Below the pieces are notes generated by a model, which saw only the letters and a list, made by a program, of their open reading frames with translations, did not search any database and was not told the DNA's origin. Below, one piece after another: positions 8,318-16,180 of a stretch of DNA of 64,000 bases. Where the stretch lies: assembly GCF_036894955.1 (NCBI RefSeq), contig NZ_CP145905.1, positions 3,800,501 through 3,864,500 on the forward strand, given 5' to 3'. Each line of letters begins with the position of its first letter. The stretch's first letter is position 1. Origin of the DNA: Paenibacillus sp. KS-LC4 (GTDB lineage Bacteria > Bacillota > Bacilli > Paenibacillales > Paenibacillaceae). Position numbers and translations under genes: made by a program.

Positions 8318-8393
8318 GCTACGCGCTTATACTCGGCTTATCATTCACTGCGTAGCGAGCCTGTGCCGCCTAAGTAAAAGGGCTGCCCTTTAC
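8318..8393 (-). repeat. Two inverted repeats in the bkdAA leader
   Basis: GCTACGC (8318-8324) pairs with GCGTAGC (8350-8356), and GTAAAAGGGCTGCCCTTTAC at 8374-8393 is a near-perfect palindrome with one unpaired base. Both lie upstream of bkdAA, between the lpdV terminator and the start codon. They could be operator or RNA-structure elements; no known riboswitch class is evident to me. Confidence 0.5.
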
Positions 8394-8456
8394 GCCTAAA
8401 CAAAATTAAAACCAGGTACTAATACTTGATATTACCCATTATAACCTCTTTTTACG

Positions 8457-8490
8457 GAAAAAGAAAACCCATGCTTGAAGCAAGCATGGG
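8457..8490 (-). terminator. Intrinsic terminator between lpdV and bkdAA
   Basis: CCCATGCTTG (8468-8477) pairs perfectly with CAAGCATGGG (8481-8490) over a three-base loop. On the minus strand it is followed by TTTTCTTTTT. This is a strong terminator directly after the lpdV stop codon. Confidence 0.85.
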
Positions 8491-8496
8491 CAGCTG

Positions 8497-9924
8497 CTAC
8501 AACGCAGTCGCCTTTCCGTCTATCGCCAGCATGGCCTCACCGAGCGCTTCGGACAGCGTTGGATGCGGATGAATCAATTGCCCAACTTCCCAAGGCGTTG
8601 CATTGAGGAAGCCAGCAAGCGCAGCCTCCGAAATAAGATCGGTCGCATGCGGGCCTATCATATGAACACCCAAAATATCGCCGGTCGCCCGATCGGCTAT
8701 CACCTTCACGAAGCCGTCCGCATCTCCAAGCACGAGCGCTTTAGCAATCGCTTGAAATGGGACTTTACTCGTCTTAATGTCATGACCCTTCGTTCTGGCG
8801 CCATCCTCCGTCAACCCGTAAGAGGCAATTTCCGGACGCGAGTATACGCAGCGGGTTATAAGATGCGGCTCTATCGCCGTATGACCCTGGCCGCCAATAT
8901 GCTCCACTGCCGCAATTCCTTCATGTGCCGCTGCATGAGCCAGCTGAACACCGCCGATGCAATCGCCGATCGCATAAATATGCGGCTCACTCGTCTGACC
9001 GAATTCATTGATTTGAATAAAACCGTCCTTCGTGCGAATATCGGTATTTTCAAGCCCAATTGCTTCCACATTCGCTTGACGGCCAACGGCCAGCAGAAGC
9101 TTGCTTGCACTTAGCAGCACATCGCCATCGGCAGTCGCAGCAGGAATGGAAACTTCACCATCTCCTACGCTAAGCTCAGCCGTGTTCAATTGTACACTTG
9201 TTAGTATACGAACGCCGCGGCGCTTAAGCACCCGCGCAAGCTCTGCCGACACCTCAGCATCCTCGCCAGGGAGCAGCCTCGCTCCCGCTTCGACGAGCGT
9301 CACCTGCACGCCAAAGTCCTGCAGCATGGATGCCCATTCTACGCCAATTACGCCGCCGCCTACGATCAGAATCGAAGCCGGAAGCTCCTCTAAAACAAGC
9401 GCATCATCACTTGTTAAAATATACTCGCCATCCGGCGTTAAGCCAGGCAAAGCACGCGGTCTAGAGCCTGTTGCTATAATCAGGTTTTTGGAAACGACCT
9501 GCTCCATTTCTCCATCGGCCAGCTCAACAGCGAGCGAACCGCTGCGAGGCGAGAAAATCGACGGACCAATGACGCGTCCTCTGCCCTTTATAACTTGAAT
9601 GTTATGCTTCTTCATCAAATATTGCAGTCCTTTATAAAGCTGTTCAACCGTCTGCTCCTTGCGGCTCTGCACTTTGTCAAATTGCAGCGAGACCGCTCCT
9701 TCAGCTACTGAAATGCCATAGGCATCTGACTCCAGCAAAGTGGCATATACTTCCGCACTTCTAAGCAGCGATTTGCTAGGAATACAACCTCTATGCAGGC
9801 ATGTTCCGCCAAGGCTGTCCGCTTCCACAATCGCTACGCTTTTTCCCATTTGGGCAGCGCGGATCGCCGCCGTATAACCGCCTGGGCCCCCACCGAGCAC
9901 AGCAACATCTACTTCTACCGCCAT
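8497..9924 (-). CDS. lpdV: Dihydrolipoyl dehydrogenase (E3)
   Basis: A 475-residue flavoprotein disulphide reductase. The FAD motif GGGPGGYTAAIRAAQ is near residue 11, the redox disulphide is in GGTCLHRGCIPSK, the NAD-binding motif is IVGGGVIGVEWAS near 185, the second FAD motif is IYAIGDC and the C-terminal catalytic pair is HPHPTLSE. It reoxidises the lipoyl arm of BkdB and passes electrons to NAD. The ATG follows GGAGG. It is the first gene of the bkd group here. The bkdR, ptb, bcd and buk genes that precede it in B. subtilis are absent. Confidence 0.93.
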   Translation of the reverse strand: MAVEVDVAVLGGGPGGYTAAIRAAQMGKSVAIVEADSLGGTCLHRGCIPSKSLLRSAEVYATLLESDAYGISVAEGAVSLQFDKVQSRKEQTVEQLYKGLQYLMKKHNIQVIKGRGRVIGPSIFSPRSGSLAVELADGEMEQVVSKNLIIATGSRPRALPGLTPDGEYILTSDDALVLEELPASILIVGGGVIGVEWASMLQDFGVQVTLVEAGARLLPGEDAEVSAELARVLKRRGVRILTSVQLNTAELSVGDGEVSIPAATADGDVLLSASKLLLAVGRQANVEAIGLENTDIRTKDGFIQINEFGQTSEPHIYAIGDCIGGVQLAHAAAHEGIAAVEHIGGQGHTAIEPHLITRCVYSRPEIASYGLTEDGARTKGHDIKTSKVPFQAIAKALVLGDADGFVKVIADRATGDILGVHMIGPHATDLISEAALAGFLNATPWEVGQLIHPHPTLSEALGEAMLAIDGKATAL

Positions 9925-10113
9925 CTATTTTAACCTCCACCTGTATTCCATATGTATGCTCTATGTATGAGCGTCGTTTGATTGCATCATTGTTATTGTA
10001 ACCTTTTTAGCAGCGGTTTTCATCGTAAACTTTTCTGAAATAGACACTTTTCGCTGAAAAGGGTATCATATTAACAAAAGCCCATCTCACTATTATTAAG
10101 GAGTTACTCAATT

Positions 10114-10407
10114 ATGAAGCTAGTTACAGCAAGGCTAATTGCTATTTTGCTGCTTGTCATTCCAGGCATACTTGCCTGTATCGGATTTTTAAAAATGAAA
10201 AATGCCGTCTACAACTATTTTGTCTCCTTCGGCTATGATGACATGCAGCCTAACTTTGAATGGTTGCCCTTCCTGCTGGGTCTGCTGCTGTTTGCCATTG
10301 GTGTCGGCTTTATCGGGGGCTGGACTTTTTTCCGCGACCGCAAGCGCAATTATGTAGCCCCTCGCTTCCGTCCGAAGCGTCCTAAGCCGCCAAAGCCAAC
10401 CGCCTAG
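10114..10407 (+). CDS. DUF2627 family small membrane protein (YqzF-like)
   Basis: A 97-residue protein with two predicted transmembrane helices (about residues 7-26 and 50-70) and a basic, proline-rich tail ending KRPKPPKPTA. The pattern FLKMKNAVYNYF followed by FEWLPFLLGLLLFAIGVGFIGG matches DUF2627 as I know it, whose members include Bacillus YqzF beside the bkd cluster. The location divergent from lpdV fits. Function is unknown. AAGGAG lies ten bases before the ATG. Confidence 0.8.
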   Translation: MKLVTARLIAILLLVIPGILACIGFLKMKNAVYNYFVSFGYDDMQPNFEWLPFLLGLLLFAIGVGFIGGWTFFRDRKRNYVAPRFRPKRPKPPKPTA

Positions 10408-10675
10408 CTCCTTACTTCGCTCCAATGTTCGCTACCTTGCATCAAGCTCCTGCCGAAGCGCCACACTTCATTTAAGTGGCCCGTGGGGGCTTTTTCTTTT
10501 GCGGAATATCGGGATCTACCAATCCACAATATGTAAACTCGAATGAAGCAAGCATCTGGATTGTAAAAATCTATAATAATTTATCTTTTTGCTGAAACGT
10601 ATATTAATTTCGCTTCCATTATTTCCGATAAAACCATTAGACAGTCATCATAATGAATAAAAGGGGGAGCTTGCC

Positions 10676-11479
10676 ATTTCTGCTATATCATCTGCCTCAT
10701 CAGCAGCACGCCCAACGTCTGCTGCTTCGAGGGAAGGCGCTGCTTCCGCTTCGCCACGCGAAAAAGAAATTCAGGCGCTCATGAAGCAAAAAGCTAGATT
10801 AAACGAAGAAATGCAATCCGTCAAAACGAATGAAAAGCTCGACACAAAGCTGAAAATGGAGCGTGTAAAAGCATTAACCGCTTCTATCTCCCAAATTGAC
10901 GCACAAATCTCACAGATTCGTTCAGAAGAAATTCAAGAAAAAACTAAAATTGGCGAATCTAAAAACGACCAGCCTAAAAAAACCACTTCGGACAATCCCG
11001 AGAAAAATATGGATCAGGCTGTAAAAAGCAGCATGACCTATGACCATCTTGGCAAGCTCGCAGGCGTTCGTGACAAGTTGCAGGGCTCCAACGTCACATT
11101 GGAAAGCGGTATCCGCTTCGACCGTATGGTCATTGAATCAAACCCACACACAGACGCTGGGAAATACGCTATGCTTGAAAATGCCGAGCAAACCGTATTT
11201 AAGCTGAAACGCGAAATGATGGCGAAAAACACGAGCCAAATTCACGCGGTCGATCAAAAAATGGGCGAGCTTGTCAATGACATCAACACTACGGATGACA
11301 GCTCTTCAGAAAGTGATGAGAAAGCCGCTCACAGCAAAGTACTTACAGGTGAAGTAGCAAATAGTGACAAGGTAAGAGCACGCAGCAATAAGCAGACAGA
11401 GGCAGAGCATGTGACTTCTGTTCAGAAAGCGAACGTGCAGTCAGCAACTGCCGCGCAATCCATTGACATTCGGATATAA
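10676..11479 (+). CDS. FlxA-like coiled-coil protein with probable ATT start
   Basis: The first in-frame ATG (10781) has no ribosome binding site. The frame runs open back to a TAA at 10658, and AAGGGGGAG at 10661-10669 sits six bases before ATT at 10676. That start gives a 267-residue protein with an N-terminus rich in Ser and Ala, as I recall in FlxA-like proteins of Paenibacillus. Residues of about 30-90 are predicted coiled coil (LMKQKARLNEEM, ASISQIDAQISQIR). The rest is polar and Lys/Glu-rich, with no membrane segment or signal peptide seen. Role unknown. A strong terminator follows it. Confidence 0.65.
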   Translation: MSAISSASSAARPTSAASREGAASASPREKEIQALMKQKARLNEEMQSVKTNEKLDTKLKMERVKALTASISQIDAQISQIRSEEIQEKTKIGESKNDQPKKTTSDNPEKNMDQAVKSSMTYDHLGKLAGVRDKLQGSNVTLESGIRFDRMVIESNPHTDAGKYAMLENAEQTVFKLKREMMAKNTSQIHAVDQKMGELVNDINTTDDSSSESDEKAAHSKVLTGEVANSDKVRARSNKQTEAEHVTSVQKANVQSATAAQSIDIRI

Positions 11480-11521
11480 CAATAGGCTTGACTAGGCGTC
11501 CATATAGTTAATGGATCATTC

Positions 11522-11565
11522 CGCTCCTTTATTGGTTCATCGTAACCAATAAAGGAGCGTTTTTT
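11522..11565 (+). terminator. Intrinsic terminator after the FlxA-like gene
   Basis: CGCTCCTTTATTGGTT (11522-11537) pairs perfectly with AACCAATAAAGGAGCG (11544-11559) over a six-base loop, followed by six T residues. This is a textbook intrinsic terminator. Confidence 0.95.
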
Positions 11566-11627
11566 AGATACCATCATTTCCGGCGCTCCAACTCTATCTG
11601 AAACAATACCTCAAATGTATCCTTTTC

Positions 11628-13394
11628 TTAAAAAGAAGAATGATGCCCGCTACGTTCTAGACCTCGATTTGTTACGCTTAGCGTTTCTCCACTGGATAAC
11701 GCACGGCATTCGCGGAATACAAAATGCTTGCAGCCCAAGCATTTATTTGTATTCAGATGGAGCAAGGCATAGCCGACCGCTTCACCAGTATGCTCAAAGA
11801 AGTGATGAGTGCCCATGCGCTCATATAAACCTGTTTTTTTCAGCATCAGCTGTGGCTGCGGTTGGGCTCCTGAAAGCAATACGATTCCGCCGAGCTGCTG
11901 GAATGATTGGACTAAAGCAGATAGATTTGCCGCTCCCGTCGTATCCATAAAAGGCACTTTTCCAAGGCGCAGCAGCAAAATTTCAGACCTCTGCTGTACC
12001 GTATCCTTCATACCCCGTTCAAACTTATTCGCCGCTCCAAAAAACAGAGGCCCATCAATCGTAAGTATACTAATCTGAGGACAATCATGTCCCTCGTATA
12101 CCATATTTGCTCTGACTTTTTCATGCTTATGATTTGGATCTGGCAGCATCTTCTCAACCGTTAAGGATTGGCTCATTCGTTTCACAAATAAAAGCAGTGC
12201 CAGCAATAATCCCACTTCTACTGCCGTTGTTAAATTTGTAAATACCGTAAGTATAAAAGTGATGACAAGTAAAATGGAATCACTTGTTTTCGTTTTTAAT
12301 ACCTGAATAAATGCGCTTCGTTCACTCATGTTCAACGCAACTACCATTAAGATGGGAGCCATGCTGGCAAGCGGAATATGAGACGCATAAGGGGCAAACA
12401 GTATAAGCACCAGCAGGACGACGAGGCTGTGAACGATGCCGGAAACCGGCGAGGCTGCCCCGCTTTTAATATTGGCAGCTGTGCGTGCAATGGCTCCCGT
12501 TGCAGGTATTCCGCCAAACAGCGGAGTGATCATATTGGCGATCCCCTGTCCAATAAGCTCGCGGTTGCTATTGTGACGATTGCCAGTCATACCGTCAGCA
12601 ACTACAGCGGACAGCAGCGATTCAATTCCGCCCAACATAGCAATAATAAAAGCGGGCTGAAGCACATTCAATATCCGCTCCCAAGTCATGTCGGGAATGC
12701 GTAATTCAGGCAGCGTGCTCGGAATCGTCCCATAAGCAGATCCTATAGTTGCCACCTCTCCCTTAAAAAACAAAGCCGCGATGACGCTCGATACAATAAG
12801 CCCCAGCAGTGCCCCAGGCAGCTTAGGCACGAATTTCGGCGCTAATAAAATAATGATCAGACAAATACCAGCCGTCATTAGGCTGTAGCTATTTACAGTA
12901 GAAGCATGAAGCCCAAGCTCTTGCATATTAGACCAAAAATCTTCATGTCTTTCAATCCCATTCAAGCCCAAAAAGTTAGCGATTTGTCCGCTGAATATTA
13001 TTACGGCAATTCCCGCAGTAAACCCGATTGTAACAGGTCGAGGAATAAAGGTAATCAACGAGCCAAGCTTAAAAAGACCCATGACAACAAGCATAATCCC
13101 CGCGAGGAAACCAGCAAGCAATAAATTTTCGTACCCATATTGCAGCACGATAGCGAAAAGAATAGGAATAAATGCGCCGGTTGGGCCGCCAATTTGAAAT
13201 TTTGAACCTCCGAATACGGAAATAAGAATGCCCGCTATTATGGTCGAATAGAGGCCATATTCAGGCCTGACGCCTGAAGCAATAGCAAACGCCATTCCAA
13301 GTGGAATGGCGATAATACCGACAATGAGACCCGAAACCATATCCTTGCGAAGCGCAGATAATTGATACCCATCAAATCTCCCTGTCCCTTTCAT
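11628..13394 (-). CDS. SulP-family inorganic anion transporter with STAS domain
   Basis: A 588-residue SulP permease. Residues of about 10-400 carry many transmembrane helices, with the SulP signature GLIVGIIAIPLGMAFAIASG near the N-terminus. The cytoplasmic STAS domain lies near 430-545 (ILTIDGPLFFGAANKF, VPFMDTTGAANL). After STAS comes a short cysteine tail, CLGCKHFVFREC. Substrates of the family include sulfate and bicarbonate; sequence does not say which. I prefer the ATG at 13394, which AAGG precedes at good spacing, over 13418. It lies downstream of the ArsR gene on the same strand, separated by a terminator-like hairpin and a palindrome. Confidence 0.88.
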   Translation of the reverse strand: MKGTGRFDGYQLSALRKDMVSGLIVGIIAIPLGMAFAIASGVRPEYGLYSTIIAGILISVFGGSKFQIGGPTGAFIPILFAIVLQYGYENLLLAGFLAGIMLVVMGLFKLGSLITFIPRPVTIGFTAGIAVIIFSGQIANFLGLNGIERHEDFWSNMQELGLHASTVNSYSLMTAGICLIIILLAPKFVPKLPGALLGLIVSSVIAALFFKGEVATIGSAYGTIPSTLPELRIPDMTWERILNVLQPAFIIAMLGGIESLLSAVVADGMTGNRHNSNRELIGQGIANMITPLFGGIPATGAIARTAANIKSGAASPVSGIVHSLVVLLVLILFAPYASHIPLASMAPILMVVALNMSERSAFIQVLKTKTSDSILLVITFILTVFTNLTTAVEVGLLLALLLFVKRMSQSLTVEKMLPDPNHKHEKVRANMVYEGHDCPQISILTIDGPLFFGAANKFERGMKDTVQQRSEILLLRLGKVPFMDTTGAANLSALVQSFQQLGGIVLLSGAQPQPQLMLKKTGLYERMGTHHFFEHTGEAVGYALLHLNTNKCLGCKHFVFRECRALSSGETLSVTNRGLERSGHHSSF

Positions 13395-13420
13395 TTCCCA
13401 TAACCTTCTTTTCTTCATAT

Positions 13421-13436
13421 ATTTGATTATTTGAAT
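13421..13436. promoter_or_regulatory. Candidate ArsR operator ahead of sulP
   Basis: ATTTGATTATTTGAAT fits ATTC-N8-GAAT with one mismatch in the left arm. It lies 27 bases upstream of the chosen sulP start and resembles the perfect copy at 14026-14041. Confidence 0.4.
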
Positions 13437-13515
13437 ATAAAGAAAAGATACTCCTACGCTTCCTTTATGTCAAACACAATAATCGGTCGAGTTTTCGACT
13501 AAATCCATATAAAAA

Positions 13516-13567
13516 GCAAAAAAACAAGGTTTTCCTAAATCTTACTCACGGATTCCCTTGTTTTTGC
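13516..13567 (-). terminator. Candidate terminator after arsR
   Basis: On the minus strand GCAAAAACAAGG pairs with CCTTGTTTTTTTGC across a 26-base loop, just after the arsR stop. The pairing is A/T-rich and ends in a T-run, so read-through to sulP is possible. Confidence 0.5.
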
Positions 13568-13569
13568 AA

Positions 13570-13899
13570 TTATGGCTCTTTGCGAATATCTTCTAGCAGG
13601 GTAATAGCATCAACAAGATGGTTGTCAAAAATCTGTTTCGTTACCGACAATAAGTCCTTTATTAAGGGGTCTCGCAAGGAATAAATGACGGAGGTGCCTT
13701 CTTTGACACTGTGGACAACGTTTTTATTGCGTAAAACAGCCAGCTGCTGCGATACGGCTGAACCCTCCGATCCTAAAATGCTTTGCAGCTCATTTACATT
13801 CTTCTCCCCTTCGCTTAACACTTCAAGAATGCGAATCCGCATGGGATGAGCCAATGCTTTGTAAAAATCGGCTTTAAACTGTTGAATGTGCTGATTCAT
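13570..13899 (-). CDS. ArsR/SmtB-family transcriptional regulator without cysteines
   Basis: A 109-residue winged-helix regulator. ALAHPMRIRILEVL is the classic first helix pair, VNELQSILGSEGSAVSQQLAVL the recognition helix, and GTSVIYSLRD the beta wing. The chosen ATG at 13899 gives the usual family length; the frame runs on to 14031 without support. The protein has no cysteine, so it cannot use the thiol switches or Cys metal sites of ArsR, CadC or SqrR/BigR. The next gene on the strand encodes SulP, and a perfect ATTC-N8-GAAT palindrome lies upstream. The signal it senses is unknown. Confidence 0.85.
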   Translation of the reverse strand: MNQHIQQFKADFYKALAHPMRIRILEVLSEGEKNVNELQSILGSEGSAVSQQLAVLRNKNVVHSVKEGTSVIYSLRDPLIKDLLSVTKQIFDNHLVDAITLLEDIRKEP

Positions 13900-13987
13900 A
13901 AACGTTAAACTTCCCCTTACTATTAAACTTTTGAATATATGAATATCATAACACACTTCCAGAAATGATTGAAAACGATCCGTGAGC

Positions 13988-14016
13988 TTGTTGAATAATT
14001 TTTTAGCGGGTATAAT
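13988..14016 (+). promoter_or_regulatory. Candidate promoter of the cysteine-rich protein gene
   Basis: TTGTTG (13988-13993), then 17 bases, then a perfect TATAAT (14011-14016), reading rightward to the gene at 14077. The palindrome at 14024-14043 would cover the transcription start. Confidence 0.55.
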
Positions 14017-14023
14017 ACTCCTT

Positions 14024-14043
14024 ATATTCATACTTTTGAATAT
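14024..14043. promoter_or_regulatory. Perfect ATTC-N8-GAAT palindrome, probable ArsR operator
   Basis: ATATTCA and TGAATAT form perfect seven-base arms around TACTTT. It lies between the divergent arsR and cysteine-rich protein genes, just downstream of a TATAAT box. The ATTC-N8-GAAT spacing is that known for the SqrR/BigR branch of ArsR regulators. Confidence 0.6.
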
Positions 14044-14076
14044 TTGATTTTAAATTGATTCAAAGGAAAGGTAAGG

Positions 14077-14715
14077 ATGCGAATGCCTGAATTTACGATT
14101 GACCACCCATCAAGAGAATATTCGCTACTCCTTGATGAACGACCGCATGAAATGAGCAAGCAAGTGGTCATTGACCTTGGAATGGCCTCTCTGCAATCTA
14201 TAGGATCAGAGCATATTTGCAAAGTTTGCATTTCAAATAGCGGTTCCTGCTGCAGCGGCTGCCGACATCTTTCAGATCGGGTTGGATGCCAGCGTCGCAA
14301 TACAAGCTGTACCGCATGGTTATGTGGATTTATTAAATACGTGCTTTATGAGACGGGATATTTGCAACAATGGAACGATTTTTGGGAGCAAGTGCCTGGG
14401 CAGGACTTCCGCGTAGATTACACGCCAGATTCGTTTTTCATTCAAAAATCTTTAAATATTCCGAACATGCGGAGCTTAAGCGAAGCACTTGCTGCTGACT
14501 TGCAGGAGCTGGCTCAAACGCATATCGCGATCGGTTTTATTTTAACACTTAGAGAGAAGCTGGATAAAAATATAGATCAATTCATGTTTTATCATGATGA
14601 TATTGGAAAGCAATCCCGTATTAGAAAACGAATCCAATTTTTATCGCTGCCGTTTGAACGCTTCCATCTCGCCTTAGACGATTTTATGAATAAGATGGAT
14701 GATCGTGGTAAGTAA
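14077..14715 (+). CDS. Cysteine-rich protein of unknown function
   Basis: A 212-residue soluble protein. I do not recognise its family. An N-terminal segment of about 45 residues is followed by a dense cysteine cluster (about 48-82): CKVC, CCSGC, GCQRR, SCTAWLC, eight cysteines in all. The remaining 130 residues are mainly helical and without cysteine (LQELAQTHIAIGFILTLREKL). The cluster could bind iron or zinc. AAGGAAAGG precedes the ATG. The gene is divergent from arsR with an ArsR-type palindrome in between, so co-regulation with sulP is plausible. No signal peptide or membrane helix is apparent. Confidence 0.7.
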   Translation: MRMPEFTIDHPSREYSLLLDERPHEMSKQVVIDLGMASLQSIGSEHICKVCISNSGSCCSGCRHLSDRVGCQRRNTSCTAWLCGFIKYVLYETGYLQQWNDFWEQVPGQDFRVDYTPDSFFIQKSLNIPNMRSLSEALAADLQELAQTHIAIGFILTLREKLDKNIDQFMFYHDDIGKQSRIRKRIQFLSLPFERFHLALDDFMNKMDDRGK

Positions 14716-14954
14716 AAAACTTTGCAAGTGACAAGCCGACGGAACGAGGCAGGGGCGAAAAAGAGGTGAAAAGGGCCGCTGAATGGGTTTTCAGACACGC
14801 CCTAGTTAAGCATATTGGATTCACTTAGATGGGGGCAGCTCATGCAGAATTCTACTAATGCCTGTTTGTTGCAGGGCAGCTTACGTTCTGTTCGAAACTG
14901 CATGGGCGTTTTTCTCCCATTAAGCGCTGTAACAATACTGATTCAATTTGCTAA

Positions 14955-15572
14955 TCAACCCCAATCATAATCAATAACTTTATTAAGCTTTCCCGTTTTA
15001 CTATCTCTTTCATAGGCAGAAAACGGCTCGTCATCTACAAATGCCAAAAAAGAATCGTCCATATTCAGCGCCGCTCCAAGAGAGACGACTTGGTAGTTTT
15101 CAATATGTCCAGTGTATCCCTCAGGCTCAGAGCCACTAAAAAAGATCCACCCTAAATGATTTTCCTCATTCGGCTCATCTTTCAGCATGAGATTGAAGCT
15201 TCTTTTTTCTAAAGCATCTCGGGTCATTACGATTTGTGTATCCATATAATAATTCCATTTGCTCGCTTCTGGATCTTCCCGCTTCGTATCGCATATATGC
15301 TCATAAGTAAATTGAATTTCTTGCCCATAGCTCAGCTCCGTTATGTAAGATGGTATATTTCTGAGCAAGCCCTTGAAGTTGTCCCCCTTTCGCTCCACAA
15401 TTTCAACCCACATTCTTTCGCCAATAAATTGCTCGTTCTCCTCATCAAACAAAAAAATCAATTTTACAAACTCTCCAGCCTGTAACAGCTCTAGCATTTG
15501 ATGATTAGGCAAATAAAAAGTATACGGCGCTTCTTTATTTCGGTCATATACACTGTCCAGCATCCAAGTCAT
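14955..15572 (-). CDS. DUF2314-like plus DUF2185 (Imm33-like) protein
   Basis: A 205-residue soluble protein with two parts. Residues of about 35-95 (GERMWVEIVERKGDNFKGLL, then QEIQFTYEHI) resemble DUF2314. The C-terminal part (GWIFFSGSEPEGY, ENYQVVSLGAALN, PFSAYERD) resembles DUF2185, also called immunity protein Imm33. Imm33-type proteins guard against polymorphic toxins, but no toxin gene is nearby, so the role is inferred. It follows the small DUF7660-like gene by 24 bp on the same strand. Both family assignments come from remembered motifs. Confidence 0.65.
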   Translation of the reverse strand: MTWMLDSVYDRNKEAPYTFYLPNHQMLELLQAGEFVKLIFLFDEENEQFIGERMWVEIVERKGDNFKGLLRNIPSYITELSYGQEIQFTYEHICDTKREDPEASKWNYYMDTQIVMTRDALEKRSFNLMLKDEPNEENHLGWIFFSGSEPEGYTGHIENYQVVSLGAALNMDDSFLAFVDDEPFSAYERDSKTGKLNKVIDYDWG

Positions 15573-15596
15573 CCATTATTCCTCCCTTTCCCTTGT

Positions 15597-15836
15597 TCAC
15601 TCGTAGTATTTAGCAGCCATTAAAATGGAAGCGAAAAGCTGCCAGGATGCCTCTGCCGGTGTTTCTTTGTTTTGGTTTTGATAATAACCATCCATATCCT
15701 GCATCCAGCCTTCCATTGCATCAAAATAATCGGCTAATGCTCTATTCTCCCATTCTTCCGGCTTATGAGCGAGATTGTCTCTAAGTAAAGAAACAAATTG
15801 GATAAAATCGTCTTTTGTCTTTATATGATCTAGCAA
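15597..15836 (-). CDS. DUF7660-like small protein
   Basis: A 79-residue protein using a TTG start at 15836 that follows GAGG at eight bases; a longer frame to 15905 adds 23 residues without support and collides with the upstream gene. The sequence KDDFIQFVSLLRDNL, WENRALADYFDAMEGWMQD, and WQLFASILMAAKYYE is what I associate with DUF7660, found in small proteins near immunity-type genes. No catalytic motif is visible. It lies between two other small genes of unknown role on the same strand. Confidence 0.6.
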   Translation of the reverse strand: MLDHIKTKDDFIQFVSLLRDNLAHKPEEWENRALADYFDAMEGWMQDMDGYYQNQNKETPAEASWQLFASILMAAKYYE

Positions 15837-15904
15837 ATCGTTTGGCCTCACGATTACAGCACAACCTCTCGCAGGCACAATTGGCCTAAATGACCGCACT
15901 GTCA

Positions 15905-16180
15905 TTATAACAATGGCGGGATAGCATGACCACTAGCAAGGTGGATTTGAAAAATATAATAGCATTTGTCATTAGTTATCTCGTATACTTCCGGATTCCC
16001 AAACAGAATCTTAGAATACGCGACTATCGAGCCACTTGCTTTCCTGACAAAATCTTTTTCATCTGCAAGTTTTCCCGGTTTAACCGTAATCGCTATGGAT
16101 TGTCCTCTATCATCGAAACTAGACATGAAATGACGGAAAGTTTTGTCCTCTGCCGGAATAGCAAATGAAAACGGCCACAT
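15905..16180 (-). CDS. Hypothetical protein, possibly a gene remnant
   Basis: A 91-residue frame (PAEDKTFRHFMSSFDDRGQS, later GNPEVYEITNDKCYYIFQIH) of unrecognised family. It is soluble and of mixed alpha/beta look, and stops where the extended frame of the next gene begins. The ATG at 16180 has no clear ribosome binding site, and it could be the C-terminal piece of a longer gene. I call it because it shares strand, spacing and codon use with the two genes after it. Confidence 0.45.
   Translation of the reverse strand: MWPFSFAIPAEDKTFRHFMSSFDDRGQSIAITVKPGKLADEKDFVRKASGSIVAYSKILFGNPEVYEITNDKCYYIFQIHLASGHAIPPLL

Noticed and set aside
8280..8496. A sigma-54 promoter ahead of bkdAA, as known for the Bacillus bkd operon
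   Set aside because: I could not find TGGCAC-N5-TTGC with proper spacing in this gap. GGCAC occurs but the partner does not.
10463..10500. Terminator of the DUF2627 gene
   Set aside because: A T-run follows GGGGGC, but the best hairpin has bulges and a mismatch, so it is not listed.
14842..14970. A 42-codon reading frame, MQNSTNACLLQGSL..., with GGGGG upstream
   Set aside because: It runs into the end of the opposite gene and has odd composition, with no recognised motif; codon use does not favour it. Could be real but unsupported.
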